Below are positions 52,902 through 62,146 of a DNA stretch of 64,000 nucleotides, in pieces (position 1 is the first letter of the stretch; each line of letters opens with the position of its first letter). Position numbers and translations under genes: made by a program. Location of the stretch: the NCBI RefSeq assembly GCF_002162355.1, contig NZ_CP021434.1, positions 2,146,501 through 2,210,500 on the forward strand. The letters are read 5' to 3'. Under the pieces are notes generated by a model that searched no databases, had not been told where the DNA came from, and worked only from the letters and a program-made list of their open reading frames with translations. The DNA comes from Tumebacillus avium (lineage in GTDB: Bacteria > Bacillota > Bacilli > Tumebacillales > Tumebacillaceae).

Positions 52902-54191
52902 GTGACTGAGCTATCCTTTTTGATCTCTGTTTTCTCCGGTCTGGCCAAAGTCGTGGCACATCCTCTTTTTTATGTAGCGTTACTGCTGGTGCTGATGCAA
53001 TATTTGCGGCAAAACGGCATGGAGCGGCGGATGTTCGGCGTGCGCTGCACCTCGGTGTTCGAGCAGTTTCTGCGCTCGTTTTTGTTCGGCATCGGCGGCG
53101 GTGTGCTCGCCACGCTTTTGCTGACGGCGGTCGGCGCGGTCTTGTCGCCGGTCGATATGATCTATGTCTGGGTGGTCGCGCTCGTGCTGGCTCTGGTCAA
53201 CGTGCGCTACGTCTGTTTTGCGTATGCGGGCGGACTGCTCTCCGTGGTCAGCCTGATCTTGCAGGCGCTGCCGGAGTTTGCGGGCGGTCCGGCGTGGCTG
53301 ATGACCATCTATCAGGACCTGCGAGGCTTGCACATTCCGGAGCTGATGGCGCTGGTCGCCGTGCTGCACCTCGTCGAGGCGCTGCTCGTCCGCTTTCAAG
53401 GGGCGCAGGCGCCGATGCCTGTGTTTGTGGAAGGCAAGCGCGGGCGTTTGATCGGCGGGTTTATCCTGCAGAAGTTCTGGGTGATCCCGATGGGCGCGTT
53501 TGTCATCACCGGAACGGGCACAGGCGTTGCCGTGCCGGACTGGTGGCCGCTGATGTCGCTTGGCGTGATCGGGGCAGGGCTGACCATCGTGCCGGTGCCG
53601 GCGATCCTCGGTTTTTCCGGTGCGGCTTTGACCAAGACGCCGCGTCAGACCTCGCTGCGCACAGCGAACTATCTGCTCGTCTACAGCGTGATACTGCTCG
53701 GACTGGCGATTGGCAGTTCGTATTTTGCCCCGCTGCTGTGGCTGACGGCGCTGTTCTGCACGATCGCGCATGAGCTGTTGATTCTGTGGGAAGTGCGTGA
53801 GGAGCAGAGCGGGCAGCCGCTGTATGTGCGCCCGCTGCAAGGGTTGAAAATTCTCTCTGTGCTGCCGAAATCGCCGGCGGAGGAGATCGGGCTGTTGTCG
53901 GGGGAGACGATCGTCAAAGTCAACGGCATGCCGGTCAACTCGCCGTATGAACTGCATTTTGCAATCAATCAGAATCCGGCGTATGCCAAACTTGAAGTGC
54001 TCACCCCGGAAGGTGAGCCGAGATTTGCGTCAACGCCGATCTATATGGGGGATCATCACCAACTAGGCATCATCCTCGTCCCGGACGATCACGCCCGCCA
54101 GTATGTGCGGCTGGGCTCGATCTCGCCGTGGCGATGGCTGTGGGGGCGCTTGGTTGGCGGGGGGAAACAGGCACCATCTTCATACCACTAA
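52902..54191 (+). CDS. minJ: MinJ-like PDZ membrane protein
   Basis: The 429-aa protein has about eight to nine membrane helices and one C-terminal PDZ domain (LKILSVLPKSPAEEIGLLSGETIVKVNGMPV near residue 310). This layout, and its place right after ctpB, match B. subtilis MinJ (YvjD), which links DivIVA with MinD to place the division site. Orthology is inferred from layout and synteny. GTG at 52902, nine bases after AAGGGG, is preferred over GTG at 52896. Next is motA, 41 bp on. Confidence 0.8.
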   Translation: MTELSFLISVFSGLAKVVAHPLFYVALLLVLMQYLRQNGMERRMFGVRCTSVFEQFLRSFLFGIGGGVLATLLLTAVGAVLSPVDMIYVWVVALVLALVNVRYVCFAYAGGLLSVVSLILQALPEFAGGPAWLMTIYQDLRGLHIPELMALVAVLHLVEALLVRFQGAQAPMPVFVEGKRGRLIGGFILQKFWVIPMGAFVITGTGTGVAVPDWWPLMSLGVIGAGLTIVPVPAILGFSGAALTKTPRQTSLRTANYLLVYSVILLGLAIGSSYFAPLLWLTALFCTIAHELLILWEVREEQSGQPLYVRPLQGLKILSVLPKSPAEEIGLLSGETIVKVNGMPVNSPYELHFAINQNPAYAKLEVLTPEGEPRFASTPIYMGDHHQLGIILVPDDHARQYVRLGSISPWRWLWGRLVGGGKQAPSSYH

Positions 54192-54232
54192 AAACATCGA
54201 ACACGTAGAAGAGTTCTGGGAGGAAACGAAAC

Positions 54233-55027
54233 ATGGATATCACAACGGTCATTGGCTTATTGCTGGGGTTGGTGGCGCTTGGAGGCGGTTTCGTACTCGA
54301 AGGCGGCCACTTGACGGCGCTGCTCTCCCCAACGGCAGCGATCATCGTTTTCGGCGGCACGTTTGGCGCGGTGGCGCTGGGCACCCCGATGGAAGAGCTG
54401 AAGAAGCTCCCGCAAGTCTTGAAAGTCGCCTTTACCTTCAAGCCGAAAGATCCGATGGAAACGATCGACGAGCTGGTCTCGCTGGCGACGACCGCACGCC
54501 GTGAAGGGATCTTGGCGCTGGAAGAACGCATTGAAACCTACGATGATGAATTTTTCAAAAATGGCGTCCGCCTCGTCGTCGACGGCGTAGACCCGGATCT
54601 GGTGCGCAGCATTTTGGAAACGGAACTGTCCTTCATCGAGTCCCGTCACGAAAAAGCGGTGCAGCCGCTGGACCAAGCGGGCGGTTTTGCTCCGACGATG
54701 GGGATTATCGGTACCGTAATGGGTCTGGTGCACGTGCTGGGGAGTTTGTCTGACGTCGCCAACCTCGGGCCGCAGATCGCAACCGCGTTTATCGCGACGC
54801 TGTACGGCGTGGCATCGGCAAACGTCATCTACCTGCCGATGGCAACCAAGCTGAAGAACCGCACCAAGCAGGAAGTGTTGATCCGCGAATTGATGATCGA
54901 AGGGATCTTGTCGATCCAAGCGGGTGAGAACCCGAACATCCTCGGTCAGAAGCTGAAGGCGTTCCTGGCGCCGAACTTGCGCGTACCGAAAGCGGAGGCA
55001 GGGGAAGCAAATGTCGAGACGGCGTAA
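54233..55027 (+). CDS. motA: Flagellar motor stator protein MotA
   Basis: MotA with MotB forms the ion channel that turns the flagellum. The 264-aa protein has four helices: two near the N terminus (MDITTVIGLLLGLVALGG; PTAAIIVFGGTFGAVALG), a cytosolic loop with RREGILALEERI for contact with the rotor, and two later ones with the family signature GFAPTMGIIGTVMGLVHVL and ATLYGVASANVIYLPMA. GGGAGG precedes the ATG. It overlaps motB by 17 bases. Confidence 0.94.
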   Translation: MDITTVIGLLLGLVALGGGFVLEGGHLTALLSPTAAIIVFGGTFGAVALGTPMEELKKLPQVLKVAFTFKPKDPMETIDELVSLATTARREGILALEERIETYDDEFFKNGVRLVVDGVDPDLVRSILETELSFIESRHEKAVQPLDQAGGFAPTMGIIGTVMGLVHVLGSLSDVANLGPQIATAFIATLYGVASANVIYLPMATKLKNRTKQEVLIRELMIEGILSIQAGENPNILGQKLKAFLAPNLRVPKAEAGEANVETA

Positions 55028-55814
55028 GAAAGGGCATGGCGGTCATGAGAGCCATGAGCGCTGGCTGATCACCTATGCGGACTTGATCACGCTTCTGATG
55101 ATTTTCTTCGTGGTCATGTACGCGATGTCGTCGATCGACCAGTCTAAATTTGACTCCTTGTCGGTGTCGATGAACAAGGCGCTCAACCCGAACAACAAGG
55201 TGCAGATCGATTCGATGGGCAACACAGGCATTATTTCGAAAACGACCAAAGAAGGCGAGAAAGACGCCAAGGATGACAAGACGCAGCTCGGCGCGACCGA
55301 GGCGGAGAAGGAACAGCAGCGCCTCGACGATCTGAAAGCAAAAGTCGAGAAGTTCATCCACGACAACAACCTCGCCGGCCAGATCAACGTGATCGACACC
55401 GAGCGCGGCGTGCAGATCACGTTGAACGACACGGCGTTGTTCGAGTCGGGCAGCGCCACTTTGAAAGTGGAAGCGCAGCGCATCTTGGGCGGCATGGCGC
55501 CGTTCTTGCAGATCGTGCCGAACGAGATCGCGGTGGAAGGGCATACGGACAACGTGCCGATCAACAACGCCCGCTTCCCGTCGAACTGGGAGCTGTCGGC
55601 GACGCGCGCGATCAACGTGTTGCATGACATCGAAAGCAAAGGCGTTCCGGCGAAGCGGCTGCATGCGGTCGGCTATGCGGACACGATGCCGCTGGGTCCA
55701 AACGACACGGCGAAGAACCGTTCGTCCAACCGCCGCGTCAACCTGATCGTGCTTCGCGAGCACAAGGCGGAGTCGATCTCGCCGATCGACAAAGAGCATG
55801 TGATTCAACCATAA
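55011..55814 (+). CDS. motB: Flagellar motor stator protein MotB
   Basis: The 267-aa protein has a basic N terminus, one helix with the ion-carrying Asp (RWLITYADLITLLMIFFVV), a linker and a C-terminal OmpA-like peptidoglycan-binding domain (EGHTDNVPI, SNWELSATRAINVL, NRRVNLIV). It anchors the stator to the wall. Whether it uses H+ or Na+ cannot be told from this alone. It overlaps motA and is followed by a terminator. Confidence 0.95.
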   Translation: MSRRRKKGHGGHESHERWLITYADLITLLMIFFVVMYAMSSIDQSKFDSLSVSMNKALNPNNKVQIDSMGNTGIISKTTKEGEKDAKDDKTQLGATEAEKEQQRLDDLKAKVEKFIHDNNLAGQINVIDTERGVQITLNDTALFESGSATLKVEAQRILGGMAPFLQIVPNEIAVEGHTDNVPINNARFPSNWELSATRAINVLHDIESKGVPAKRLHAVGYADTMPLGPNDTAKNRSSNRRVNLIVLREHKAESISPIDKEHVIQP

Positions 55815-55822
55815 GGGGTAAG

Positions 55823-55850
55823 GGCAAGATCGCCAGATCTTGCCTTTTTT
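55823..55850 (+). terminator. Terminator of motAB
   Basis: GGCAAGATC pairs perfectly with GATCTTGCC over GCCA and is followed by T6. Confidence 0.9.
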
Positions 55851-55895
55851 ATTTGCATGTTGTTGTATAATGGAGAGTGGAAGGGGTGCAACGAT

Positions 55896-57887
55896 ATGGA
55901 GTTTGTAAGAGAACAGCGCAATTTTGAACTGGTTTCTGAATATAAACCGCAAGGCGATCAACCGCAGGCGATTGAGCAGTTGGTCGAAGGACTTGAGCAA
56001 GGCGAACGGCACCAGACGCTGCTTGGCGTCACCGGCTCCGGCAAGACGTTCACGATGGCGAACGTCATTGCCAAAGTGAACAAGCCCACCCTGATCATCG
56101 CGCACAACAAAACGCTGGCTGCTCAGTTGGCGGCCGAGTTTAAGGAGTTTTTCCCGAACAACGCGGTGGAGTATTTTGTATCCTACTATGACTACTATCA
56201 GCCGGAAGCGTACATCCCGTCTTCCGATACTTTTATTGAAAAAGATGCGAAGATCAACGACGAGATCGAAAAACTGCGCCACTCCGCGACGTCTTCTTTG
56301 ATTGAGCGCAGCGACGTGGTGGTCGTAGCGTCGGTGTCTTCGATCTACGGGTTGGGTTCGCCGACCGAGTACAGCAAGTTCGTCATGTCCCTGCGCGTCG
56401 GGATGGAGAAAGCGCGCGATGAAGTGTTGCGCCGCCTGATCGACATGCAGTATGAGCGCAATGACATCAACTTCATCCGCGGGACGTTCCGCGTGCGCGG
56501 CGACGTGGTGGAGATCTTCCCGGTGCAGCGTTCGGAGCAGGCGGTGCGGGTGGAGTTCTTTGGCGATGAGATCGACCGGATCACCGAAGTCGATGTGGTG
56601 ACCGGCGAGATCGTCGGCACGCGTTCGCATGTGGCGATTTACCCGGCGTCGCACTTTGTGACCTCGGGCGACAAGATGCAGGATGCGATCAAAAGCATCC
56701 GCGAAGAGCTGGAAGAGCGTCTCAAGGAGCTGCGCGACAACGGCAAGCTCTTGGAAGCGCAGCGTTTGGAGCAGCGCACCAACTATGACTTGGAGATGAT
56801 GGCGGAGATCGGGTTCTGCTCGGGGATTGAGAACTACTCCCTGCACATGGAAGGCCGTCCGCGAGGCAGCAAGCCAAGCACGTTGTTCGATTACTTCCCG
56901 GACGACTTTTTGCTGGTCATCGACGAGGCGCACGTGACGATCCCGCAGATCAACGGGATGTTCAACGGCGACCAGGCGCGCAAAAACGTCCTCGTCGATC
57001 ACGGCTTCCGCTTACCGTCGGCGAAAGACAACCGCCCGATGAAATTTGACGAGTTCGAGCAGAGCTTCAAGCAGGCGGTCTACGTCACGGCAACGCCGGG
57101 CAACTATGAGCAGGAGCACAGCACCCGTGTCGTGGAGCAGATCATCCGCCCGACCGGTCTCCTGGACCCGGTGATCGATGTGCGTCCGATCAAAGGGCAG
57201 ATCGACGACCTGGTCGGCGAGATCAACCAGCGCATCGCGAAAGACGAGCGCGTGCTGGTGACAACGCTGACCAAGAAGATGTCGGAAGATCTGACCGACT
57301 ACTTCAAAGACTTGGGGATTAAAGTGCGCTACTTGCACTCCGATATCAAGGCGCTGGAGCGGATGGTTATCTTGCGTGACCTGCGGATCGGGGCGTTTGA
57401 CGTGCTGATCGGGATCAACCTGCTTCGCGAAGGCTTGGACTTGCCGGAAGTGTCGCTCGTTGCGATCCTCGATGCGGACAAGGAAGGGTTCCTCCGCGCC
57501 GAGCGTTCGCTGATCCAGACGATCGGTCGTGCCGCGCGAAATGCGGGCGGGCAGGTTATTATGTACGCCGACAAGATCACCAAGTCGATGGACATCGCGA
57601 TCAAAGAGACGGAGCGCCGCCGCAAGATCCAGATCGAGTACAACGAAATTCACGGCATCACCCCGCAAACGATCAACAAAAAAGTCCGCGACGTCATCGA
57701 AGCGGTCAAATCGACCGACCCGAAAGCAGCCCTCAAAGTCGAAAAGGGCCTCGAGAAGATGTCGAAGAAAGACAAAGACCAGTTGATCGCCAAGCTCGAG
57801 CAAGAGATGCGAGAAGCGGCGAAGGCGCTGCAGTTTGAAAGAGCTGCGGAGTTGAGAGATATTATTTTGGAGTTGAAAGCGTCGTAG
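55896..57887 (+). CDS. uvrB: UvrABC excision repair protein B
   Basis: UvrB is the damage-checking helicase of nucleotide excision repair. The 663-aa protein has Walker A GVTGSGKT near residue 45, the beta-hairpin region [15 protein letters not shown], the DEAH-type box as VIDEAH, helicase motif [11 protein letters not shown] and the C-terminal UVR domain ([20 protein letters not shown]). ATG at 55896 follows AAGGGG. TATAAT at 55866-55871 may be its -10. No LexA box was seen close to it. Confidence 0.97.
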   Translation: MEFVREQRNFELVSEYKPQGDQPQAIEQLVEGLEQGERHQTLLGVTGSGKTFTMANVIAKVNKPTLIIAHNKTLAAQLAAEFKEFFPNNAVEYFVSYYDYYQPEAYIPSSDTFIEKDAKINDEIEKLRHSATSSLIERSDVVVVASVSSIYGLGSPTEYSKFVMSLRVGMEKARDEVLRRLIDMQYERNDINFIRGTFRVRGDVVEIFPVQRSEQAVRVEFFGDEIDRITEVDVVTGEIVGTRSHVAIYPASHFVTSGDKMQDAIKSIREELEERLKELRDNGKLLEAQRLEQRTNYDLEMMAEIGFCSGIENYSLHMEGRPRGSKPSTLFDYFPDDFLLVIDEAHVTIPQINGMFNGDQARKNVLVDHGFRLPSAKDNRPMKFDEFEQSFKQAVYVTATPGNYEQEHSTRVVEQIIRPTGLLDPVIDVRPIKGQIDDLVGEINQRIAKDERVLVTTLTKKMSEDLTDYFKDLGIKVRYLHSDIKALERMVILRDLRIGAFDVLIGINLLREGLDLPEVSLVAILDADKEGFLRAERSLIQTIGRAARNAGGQVIMYADKITKSMDIAIKETERRRKIQIEYNEIHGITPQTINKKVRDVIEAVKSTDPKAALKVEKGLEKMSKKDKDQLIAKLEQEMREAAKALQFERAAELRDIILELKAS

Positions 57888-57985
57888 GGAAACCTGCGAT
57901 GCTTTTTTTTGAATAGCGGGTGGGCAGTGTTCAGCAGGATCAGATATACTCGTGCCAAATCTGTGGCGAGCGGAGGTGGAAATAC

Positions 57986-58210
57986 GTGTTGAAGCAAAAT
58001 GAATCTTATGAGCGCCACGAAGAGTATTTACAATGCGTCGAGCAATCGCTCATTCGGGACTATCTGATTTCGGACGAAGATGCGCAGTGTATGGTGAGGC
58101 ACTCTTGGTTTTTGGAATCGATTCGGAAGAATGCGGAATATATCAAGCATCACCGCCCGGAGTATTGGGCTTCGGAGTTGTATCGGGATTATCAGTTGAT
58201 TCGCGCATAG
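57986..58210 (+). CDS. Small protein with SWF/YWA motif, 74 aa
   Basis: The protein is not recognised by name. It carries RHSWFLESI and RPEYWASELY, and aligns without gaps to the 86-aa partner of the DUF3990 gene at 26464-26724 (16 identities in about 58 residues). GTG at 57986 is set by GGAGGTG seven bases upstream; upstream residues in the same frame are not used. No terminator lies between uvrB and this gene, so it may be co-transcribed with it. Its stop codon is inside the first copy of a 43-44 bp direct repeat. Confidence 0.75.
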   Translation: MLKQNESYERHEEYLQCVEQSLIRDYLISDEDAQCMVRHSWFLESIRKNAEYIKHHRPEYWASELYRDYQLIRA

Positions 58211-58249
58211 GGACACCTCGGACAGCAGATGCTGGCGGGGTGTTTTTTC
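58206..58249 (+). repeat. Direct repeat copy A (also a terminator)
   Basis: A 44-bp hairpin-type sequence (CACCTCG ... CGGGGTG, inner CAGC/GCTG, then T6) that recurs at 60249-60291 with one indel and four A/G changes. It ends the uvrB-74-aa transcript and marks the left edge of the AAA/TOPRIM-like cassette. Confidence 0.85.
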
Positions 58250-58372
58250 GCTGTCGAATGGTTGTGAATGACCACCTCTATGCAGAATATGTATCTAATA
58301 AAGGAAAATTAGGATAAAATGCACCTATAAAGATTTGATAGTGACACGGGGTGTTGAGGGAGGGCGTTTGAT

Positions 58373-59647
58373 TTGATCACAAAAATTTATCTTGATAATT
58401 TTAAGAGTTTTGTCAAAGTCGCAATAAAATTGGGTCCTTTGACTTCTTTTATCGGTACAAACGCCAGCGGGAAAAGCAATATCAAGGATGCGCTTCGAAT
58501 TCTGCACGGTATTTCCAGAGGGTTTACATTGGCGGAGGCGATCGGCGAGAAATATGGCGAAGGCGGAGTGCCGCTTTGGAAAGGAATTCGCGGCGGTTCC
58601 CGAGAGATGATCTTTAGTGGAAACGGCGCAAAGGAATGTCGTATTGGTATTGAATTCCGGGCGCTTTCAATGCCGAAGTTGGGCAGTGGGTTACAAAGCA
58701 AGGAATTCTCAGGCGTATACTGGCTGACTATCGCTCTTGATCATGAAAAAGCAAATGCTCCGAAGGTACTCTCGGAAGGCTTACGGATACATGGATACGA
58801 CTCCAAAAGAGGATACGTACTCTTTCGTAGCAGAACAGAAAATAAAGTTAAAGTAGGAGAGCCTCATCAGCTGAGTAGTACACATAAAAAGTACGCGTTT
58901 CGAAATGACATCCCGGCACTTACACAACTTGTAGATCATGCTTCTATTTCTGAAGAAGTAAAAGCATATGTATATGGCCTGATCTATTTGTTGAGAAAGA
59001 TGAGATTTTTAGATGTCTCCCCCGAAGCAATGCGGCAACCATCGTTGCCAGGACAGATCAAGTTAAGTGACCGCGGTGAGAATTTGTCGTCCGTTCTGCA
59101 AGCAATTTGCTTTGATGAAGACAGGAAGAAACTGCTCTTAAAATGGTTGAGGGAACTGTCTCCACAAGAAGTGGTGGATTTTGAGTTTTCCGAGGATACG
59201 CAAGGGAAAGTCGTATTTCATTTGGTTGAATCCAATGGCAGAAAGACGTCCGCCTACAGCGCTTCTGATGGCACTTTACGCTTTTTGGCAACCGTTGTTG
59301 CGCTGCTTAGTCCAGAATCTGCGATGTTCTATTTTCTTGAAGAAATTGAAAATGGGATTCATCCCTCCAGATTGCATCTTCTTGTGCGGCTTATGGAACA
59401 ACGAGCAGCAAACTCCGAGATCCAACTCGTATTAACCTCGCATTCACCGTTTATGTTGGATTTTCTTAGTGAACAGTCGCTCCAGAACCTTTCGATTATC
59501 TACAGATTACCTGCCAGGGCATTTTCTGAGGTCAAATCTGTTGTCGACATCCCCGACTTTGATGAGCTGCACAAAAACAAAAACGTCTCTGAGATGCATC
59601 TTTCCAATTGGTTTGAAAACATTTTGGAGTTCATGGACGAGGAGTGA
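58373..59647 (+). CDS. AAA family ATPase (OLD/SMC-like), probable defence protein
   Basis: The 424-aa protein has the ABC/SMC-type ATPase of the AAA_15/AAA_21 group: it starts ITKIYLDNFKSF, Walker A is GTNASGKSN near residue 28, the signature-like stretch is SASDGTLRFLA, Walker B FYFLEEIENGIHPSRL, and the H-loop LTSHSPFMLDFL. There is no TOPRIM domain in it; the next gene seems to supply that. TTG at 58373 is eight bases after GGAGGG. The gene is AT-richer than its neighbours. Pairing with a small TOPRIM-like gene is typical of anti-phage systems, which is inference here. Confidence 0.88.
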   Translation: MITKIYLDNFKSFVKVAIKLGPLTSFIGTNASGKSNIKDALRILHGISRGFTLAEAIGEKYGEGGVPLWKGIRGGSREMIFSGNGAKECRIGIEFRALSMPKLGSGLQSKEFSGVYWLTIALDHEKANAPKVLSEGLRIHGYDSKRGYVLFRSRTENKVKVGEPHQLSSTHKKYAFRNDIPALTQLVDHASISEEVKAYVYGLIYLLRKMRFLDVSPEAMRQPSLPGQIKLSDRGENLSSVLQAICFDEDRKKLLLKWLRELSPQEVVDFEFSEDTQGKVVFHLVESNGRKTSAYSASDGTLRFLATVVALLSPESAMFYFLEEIENGIHPSRLHLLVRLMEQRAANSEIQLVLTSHSPFMLDFLSEQSLQNLSIIYRLPARAFSEVKSVVDIPDFDELHKNKNVSEMHLSNWFENILEFMDEE

Positions 59648-59651
59648 CGAC

Positions 59652-60140
59652 ATGAGTTTTAAAGTGCTGGTAATCACGGAGGACTATGTTTACGATCAAC
59701 ATATTGTTCAGCCTATCGTGCGAAAGATTTGCGAAGAAGCGGGAAAGCCAAACGCAAAGGTTATCGTCTGTACAAATCCAAGGTTTCGCGGATTTGAAGA
59801 CTGCACGAAAATTGATCGGTTGAAAGAAGAGGTCATTGAAATGTATAAGATGGTTGACCTGTTCTTGTTGTTGGTCGACCGGGATGCGAATGAATATAGA
59901 CACGAGAAACTAGCGGGGATCGAGGCACAGTTAAAGCTTTCCTTACGATCAAATCAGAGTTTTATTACTGAAAATGCACATCAAGAAATTGAGGTATGGG
60001 CGTTGGCCGGCTTGGATTTGCCGAAAGGTTGGAGTTGGGCTGAGATTCGCAGCGAGCGAGACCCCAAGGAGAAATATTTCTACAAAGTCTCGAAAGAAAT
60101 TGCTTATTTGATGATCCGGATCAAGGACGGGCTGAATTGA
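59652..60140 (+). CDS. TOPRIM-like (DUF4276/RloB-type) nuclease partner, putative
   Basis: The 162-aa protein starts VLVITEDYVYDQHI, with Glu and Asp where TOPRIM folds keep the first acidic site, then FLLLVDRDANEYR with an Asp-x-Asp, and NAHQEIEVWALAGLDLP, an acidic segment typical of DUF4276/RloB-like proteins. This suggests a metal-dependent nuclease or related effector run by the ATPase before it; activity is not proven. GAGGAG precedes the ATG, four bases after the ATPase stop. Confidence 0.75.
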   Translation: MSFKVLVITEDYVYDQHIVQPIVRKICEEAGKPNAKVIVCTNPRFRGFEDCTKIDRLKEEVIEMYKMVDLFLLLVDRDANEYRHEKLAGIEAQLKLSLRSNQSFITENAHQEIEVWALAGLDLPKGWSWAEIRSERDPKEKYFYKVSKEIAYLMIRIKDGLN

Positions 60141-60244
60141 TGAATGTTTCGATGAAACAGTGGGCAAGAATCAAGCAACGCTGCCCTGAAGACATCGGGC
60201 GATTGATGAATCGGGTACAAACAGAGTGCGTACTTACTGTGTAA
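60140..60244 (+). CDS. 34-codon ORF coupled to the TOPRIM-like gene, doubtful
   Basis: An ORF of 34 codons begins at ATG 60140 in an ATGA overlap with the previous stop and ends just before the second direct repeat. It is basic (MNVSMKQWARIKQR). It may be a small third part of the cassette, a remnant of a longer gene, or chance. Confidence 0.3.
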   Translation: MNVSMKQWARIKQRCPEDIGRLMNRVQTECVLTV

Positions 60245-60248
60245 TATG

Positions 60249-60291
60249 ATAGGGCACCTCGAACAGCAAATGCTGACGAGGTGTTTTTTCG
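60249..60291 (+). repeat. Direct repeat copy B (also a terminator)
   Basis: The second copy of the 43-44 bp sequence, with a perfect CACCTCG/CGAGGTG outer stem, inner CAGC/GCTG and T6. It ends the cassette transcript and lies 2.04 kb after copy A. Confidence 0.85.
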
Positions 60292-60346
60292 TGTGGAGGC
60301 AGGGCAATACTGGGGGTCATCTGTTGAAAAAGGACGGGTGATCAGC

Positions 60347-61921
60347 ATGCGCAGGATTGTGGAAGAGTTGGAAGTACGGGGCGGCACACCGCTTTGGCTG
60401 CAACCTCAGGTCGCGCTTGGCTTGGCTGTGGCGGCGCTGGTGTGGGTGGTGGTGCGGTGCGCGTGGGTGAGTGATGACGCGTATATTACGTTTCGGACGG
60501 TCGATAATTTGCTGCACGGGTACGGGCTGACGTGGAACGTCGGGGAGCGGGTGCAGGCGTATACGCATCCGCTGTGGATGTTTTTGATGGCGGTGCTGGC
60601 GGGGGTGACGGGGGAAGTGTTTTTAACCAGTATCGGGCTGTCGGTCGCGGTGACGCTTTTGAGCTTGTGGGTGCTGGCGCGGAAGGTGGCGCTGAACTTG
60701 TGGACGGCTGCGGCGGCGGTTGGGATGCTGGCGCTGTCGAAGGCGTTTGTCGACTACTCGACTTCGGGGTTGGAGAATCCGCTGACACACCTCCTGCTTG
60801 CCGTGTTTTTCTTGCTGCTGATCAAAGAGCGCGGGCTGCTCTGGCTGGCTCTGTGCACGGCACTCCTCATGGTGAATCGGATGGACACGGTGCTGCTCGT
60901 CGCTCCAGCACTTGCCGTGGCGTTTTGGCGGGAAAAAGGGGGCTGGGCGCGAAAAACGGGGCTTGTCGCGGCCGGACTGCTGCCGTTTTGGCTGTGGGAA
61001 GGGTTTTCGGCGGTGTACTACGGGTTTCTCGTGCCAAACACGGCGTTTGCCAAGCTCGGGACGGGCATCGGGGCGTGGGAGTCGGCACAGCACGGGCTGT
61101 TCTACCTGCTGAACTCGCTGCGCCTCGATCCGCTGACGCTGGTGCTGATCTGCTGCGGAGCGCTGCTCGGCCTGCGTTCGCGGGATTGGCGAAAAGCGGC
61201 GCTGGCCGCCGGGGCCGTGCTGTATGTCGCTTATGTGGTCAAGATCGGCGGGGACTTTATGAGCGGGCGGTTCTTGACCGCGCCGCTGCTGGTGGCGGTG
61301 ATGCTCCTCGCCACGTTTCCACTGCCCAAGCGGCTGTTAGCAGCCGCACTGCTGCTTGGGGTGACGTCGCCTTACGCGCCGCTGTGGAGCGGAGCCGATT
61401 ACGGGCTGCAGCGCGCCGATGTGATCGACCGGCACGGGATCGCCGATGAGCGGGCGTTTTACTATTCGCACGCCGGGCTGCTCCGCGTGCGGGAGCCGGA
61501 CCACCCGTGGGCGGAGGAAGGCAAGCGGGCTTCAACAAGCGGCTACCCGGTGCAGGTGAAAGCGACGGTTGGCTACTACGGCTATTATGCCGGGCCGGGC
61601 GTGCAGATCATCGACCCGTTTGCGCTGGGCGATCCGCTGCTGGCGCGCCTGCCGTTCTTCTACAAAGCGGACTGGCGGGTCGGACATTTTGAGCGCGTGC
61701 TGCCACGCGGATATGCCGAGACGTTACGAACCGGCGAAAACCGTTTGGCAGACAAAAATCTGGCTCGGTATTATGACAAGCTCGCCTTGATCACGCGCGG
61801 GGACTTGTTGTCCCAAGAACGCTTGGCGGCGGTCTGGGAGATGAACCGCGGCGCGTATGAGCACTGGATTGATCAAGAGGCGTACAAAACCGGGGCAGCG
61901 ATTGGTGTAAAGAGAAGGTAA
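60347..61921 (+). CDS. Polytopic membrane glycosyltransferase (ArnT/AftB-like GT-C)
   Basis: The 524-aa protein has about ten membrane helices and the GT-C layout. The first outer loop after helix 1 carries SDDAYITFR with the acidic pair needed for catalysis, then NLLHGYGLTWNVGERVQAYTHPLW, the block seen in AftB-like arabinosyltransferases and related Firmicute proteins. It probably moves a sugar from a lipid-linked donor onto a wall polymer or protein; donor and acceptor are unknown. A large outer domain lies at the C terminus. ATG at 60347 is used; GTG at 60338 is in frame. Confidence 0.82.
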   Translation: MRRIVEELEVRGGTPLWLQPQVALGLAVAALVWVVVRCAWVSDDAYITFRTVDNLLHGYGLTWNVGERVQAYTHPLWMFLMAVLAGVTGEVFLTSIGLSVAVTLLSLWVLARKVALNLWTAAAAVGMLALSKAFVDYSTSGLENPLTHLLLAVFFLLLIKERGLLWLALCTALLMVNRMDTVLLVAPALAVAFWREKGGWARKTGLVAAGLLPFWLWEGFSAVYYGFLVPNTAFAKLGTGIGAWESAQHGLFYLLNSLRLDPLTLVLICCGALLGLRSRDWRKAALAAGAVLYVAYVVKIGGDFMSGRFLTAPLLVAVMLLATFPLPKRLLAAALLLGVTSPYAPLWSGADYGLQRADVIDRHGIADERAFYYSHAGLLRVREPDHPWAEEGKRASTSGYPVQVKATVGYYGYYAGPGVQIIDPFALGDPLLARLPFFYKADWRVGHFERVLPRGYAETLRTGENRLADKNLARYYDKLALITRGDLLSQERLAAVWEMNRGAYEHWIDQEAYKTGAAIGVKRR

Positions 61922-61989
61922 AGATTTGCGTTAAGTTCTTAATTAATATGTAGTAATTTGTCGTTTTTGCAAATAGTTAAAAACACTAC

Positions 61990-62018
61990 TAGTCAGAAAA
62001 TGGGTGATAAGCTATAAT
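61990..62018 (+). promoter_or_regulatory. Candidate promoter of the 13-codon ORF
   Basis: A perfect TATAAT (62013-62018) with a weak TAGTCA (61990-61995) 17 bp upstream. It would give a leader of about 40 bases before the short ORF. Confidence 0.55.
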
Positions 62019-62061
62019 TAAGACATCAAATCGTAATCCTATCTAACCGAGGTGGCTTTTT

Positions 62062-62103
62062 ATGAAAAAAGTGATCATCCGTGGCGGCAGCATCTGTGGT
62101 TAG
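62062..62103 (+). CDS. 13-codon leader-like peptide MKKVIIRGGSICG
   Basis: This very short ORF has an ideal ribosome site (GAGGTGG, six bases before the ATG) and a TATAAT box upstream. It is followed, 44 bp after its stop, by a strong terminator, and then by uvrA. It could be a leader peptide of an attenuator, a short functional peptide, or the coding part of a small RNA of about 150 bases. Nothing in the peptide shows a run of one amino acid as in classical attenuators. Confidence 0.5.
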   Translation: MKKVIIRGGSICG

Positions 62104-62146
62104 TTTCATATCTGGTTCGTTCCTAGCAGAGGATCTGAAGATCGCG

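Noticed and set aside
54825-57002. 725-codon open frame on the minus strand
   Set aside because: Antisense shadow of motA, motB and uvrB; low-complexity, Arg/His/Asp-rich translation with no motif.
58206-60291. Insertion sequence with terminal repeats
   Set aside because: The flanking repeats are direct, not inverted as whole units, and no transposase or integrase gene lies between them.
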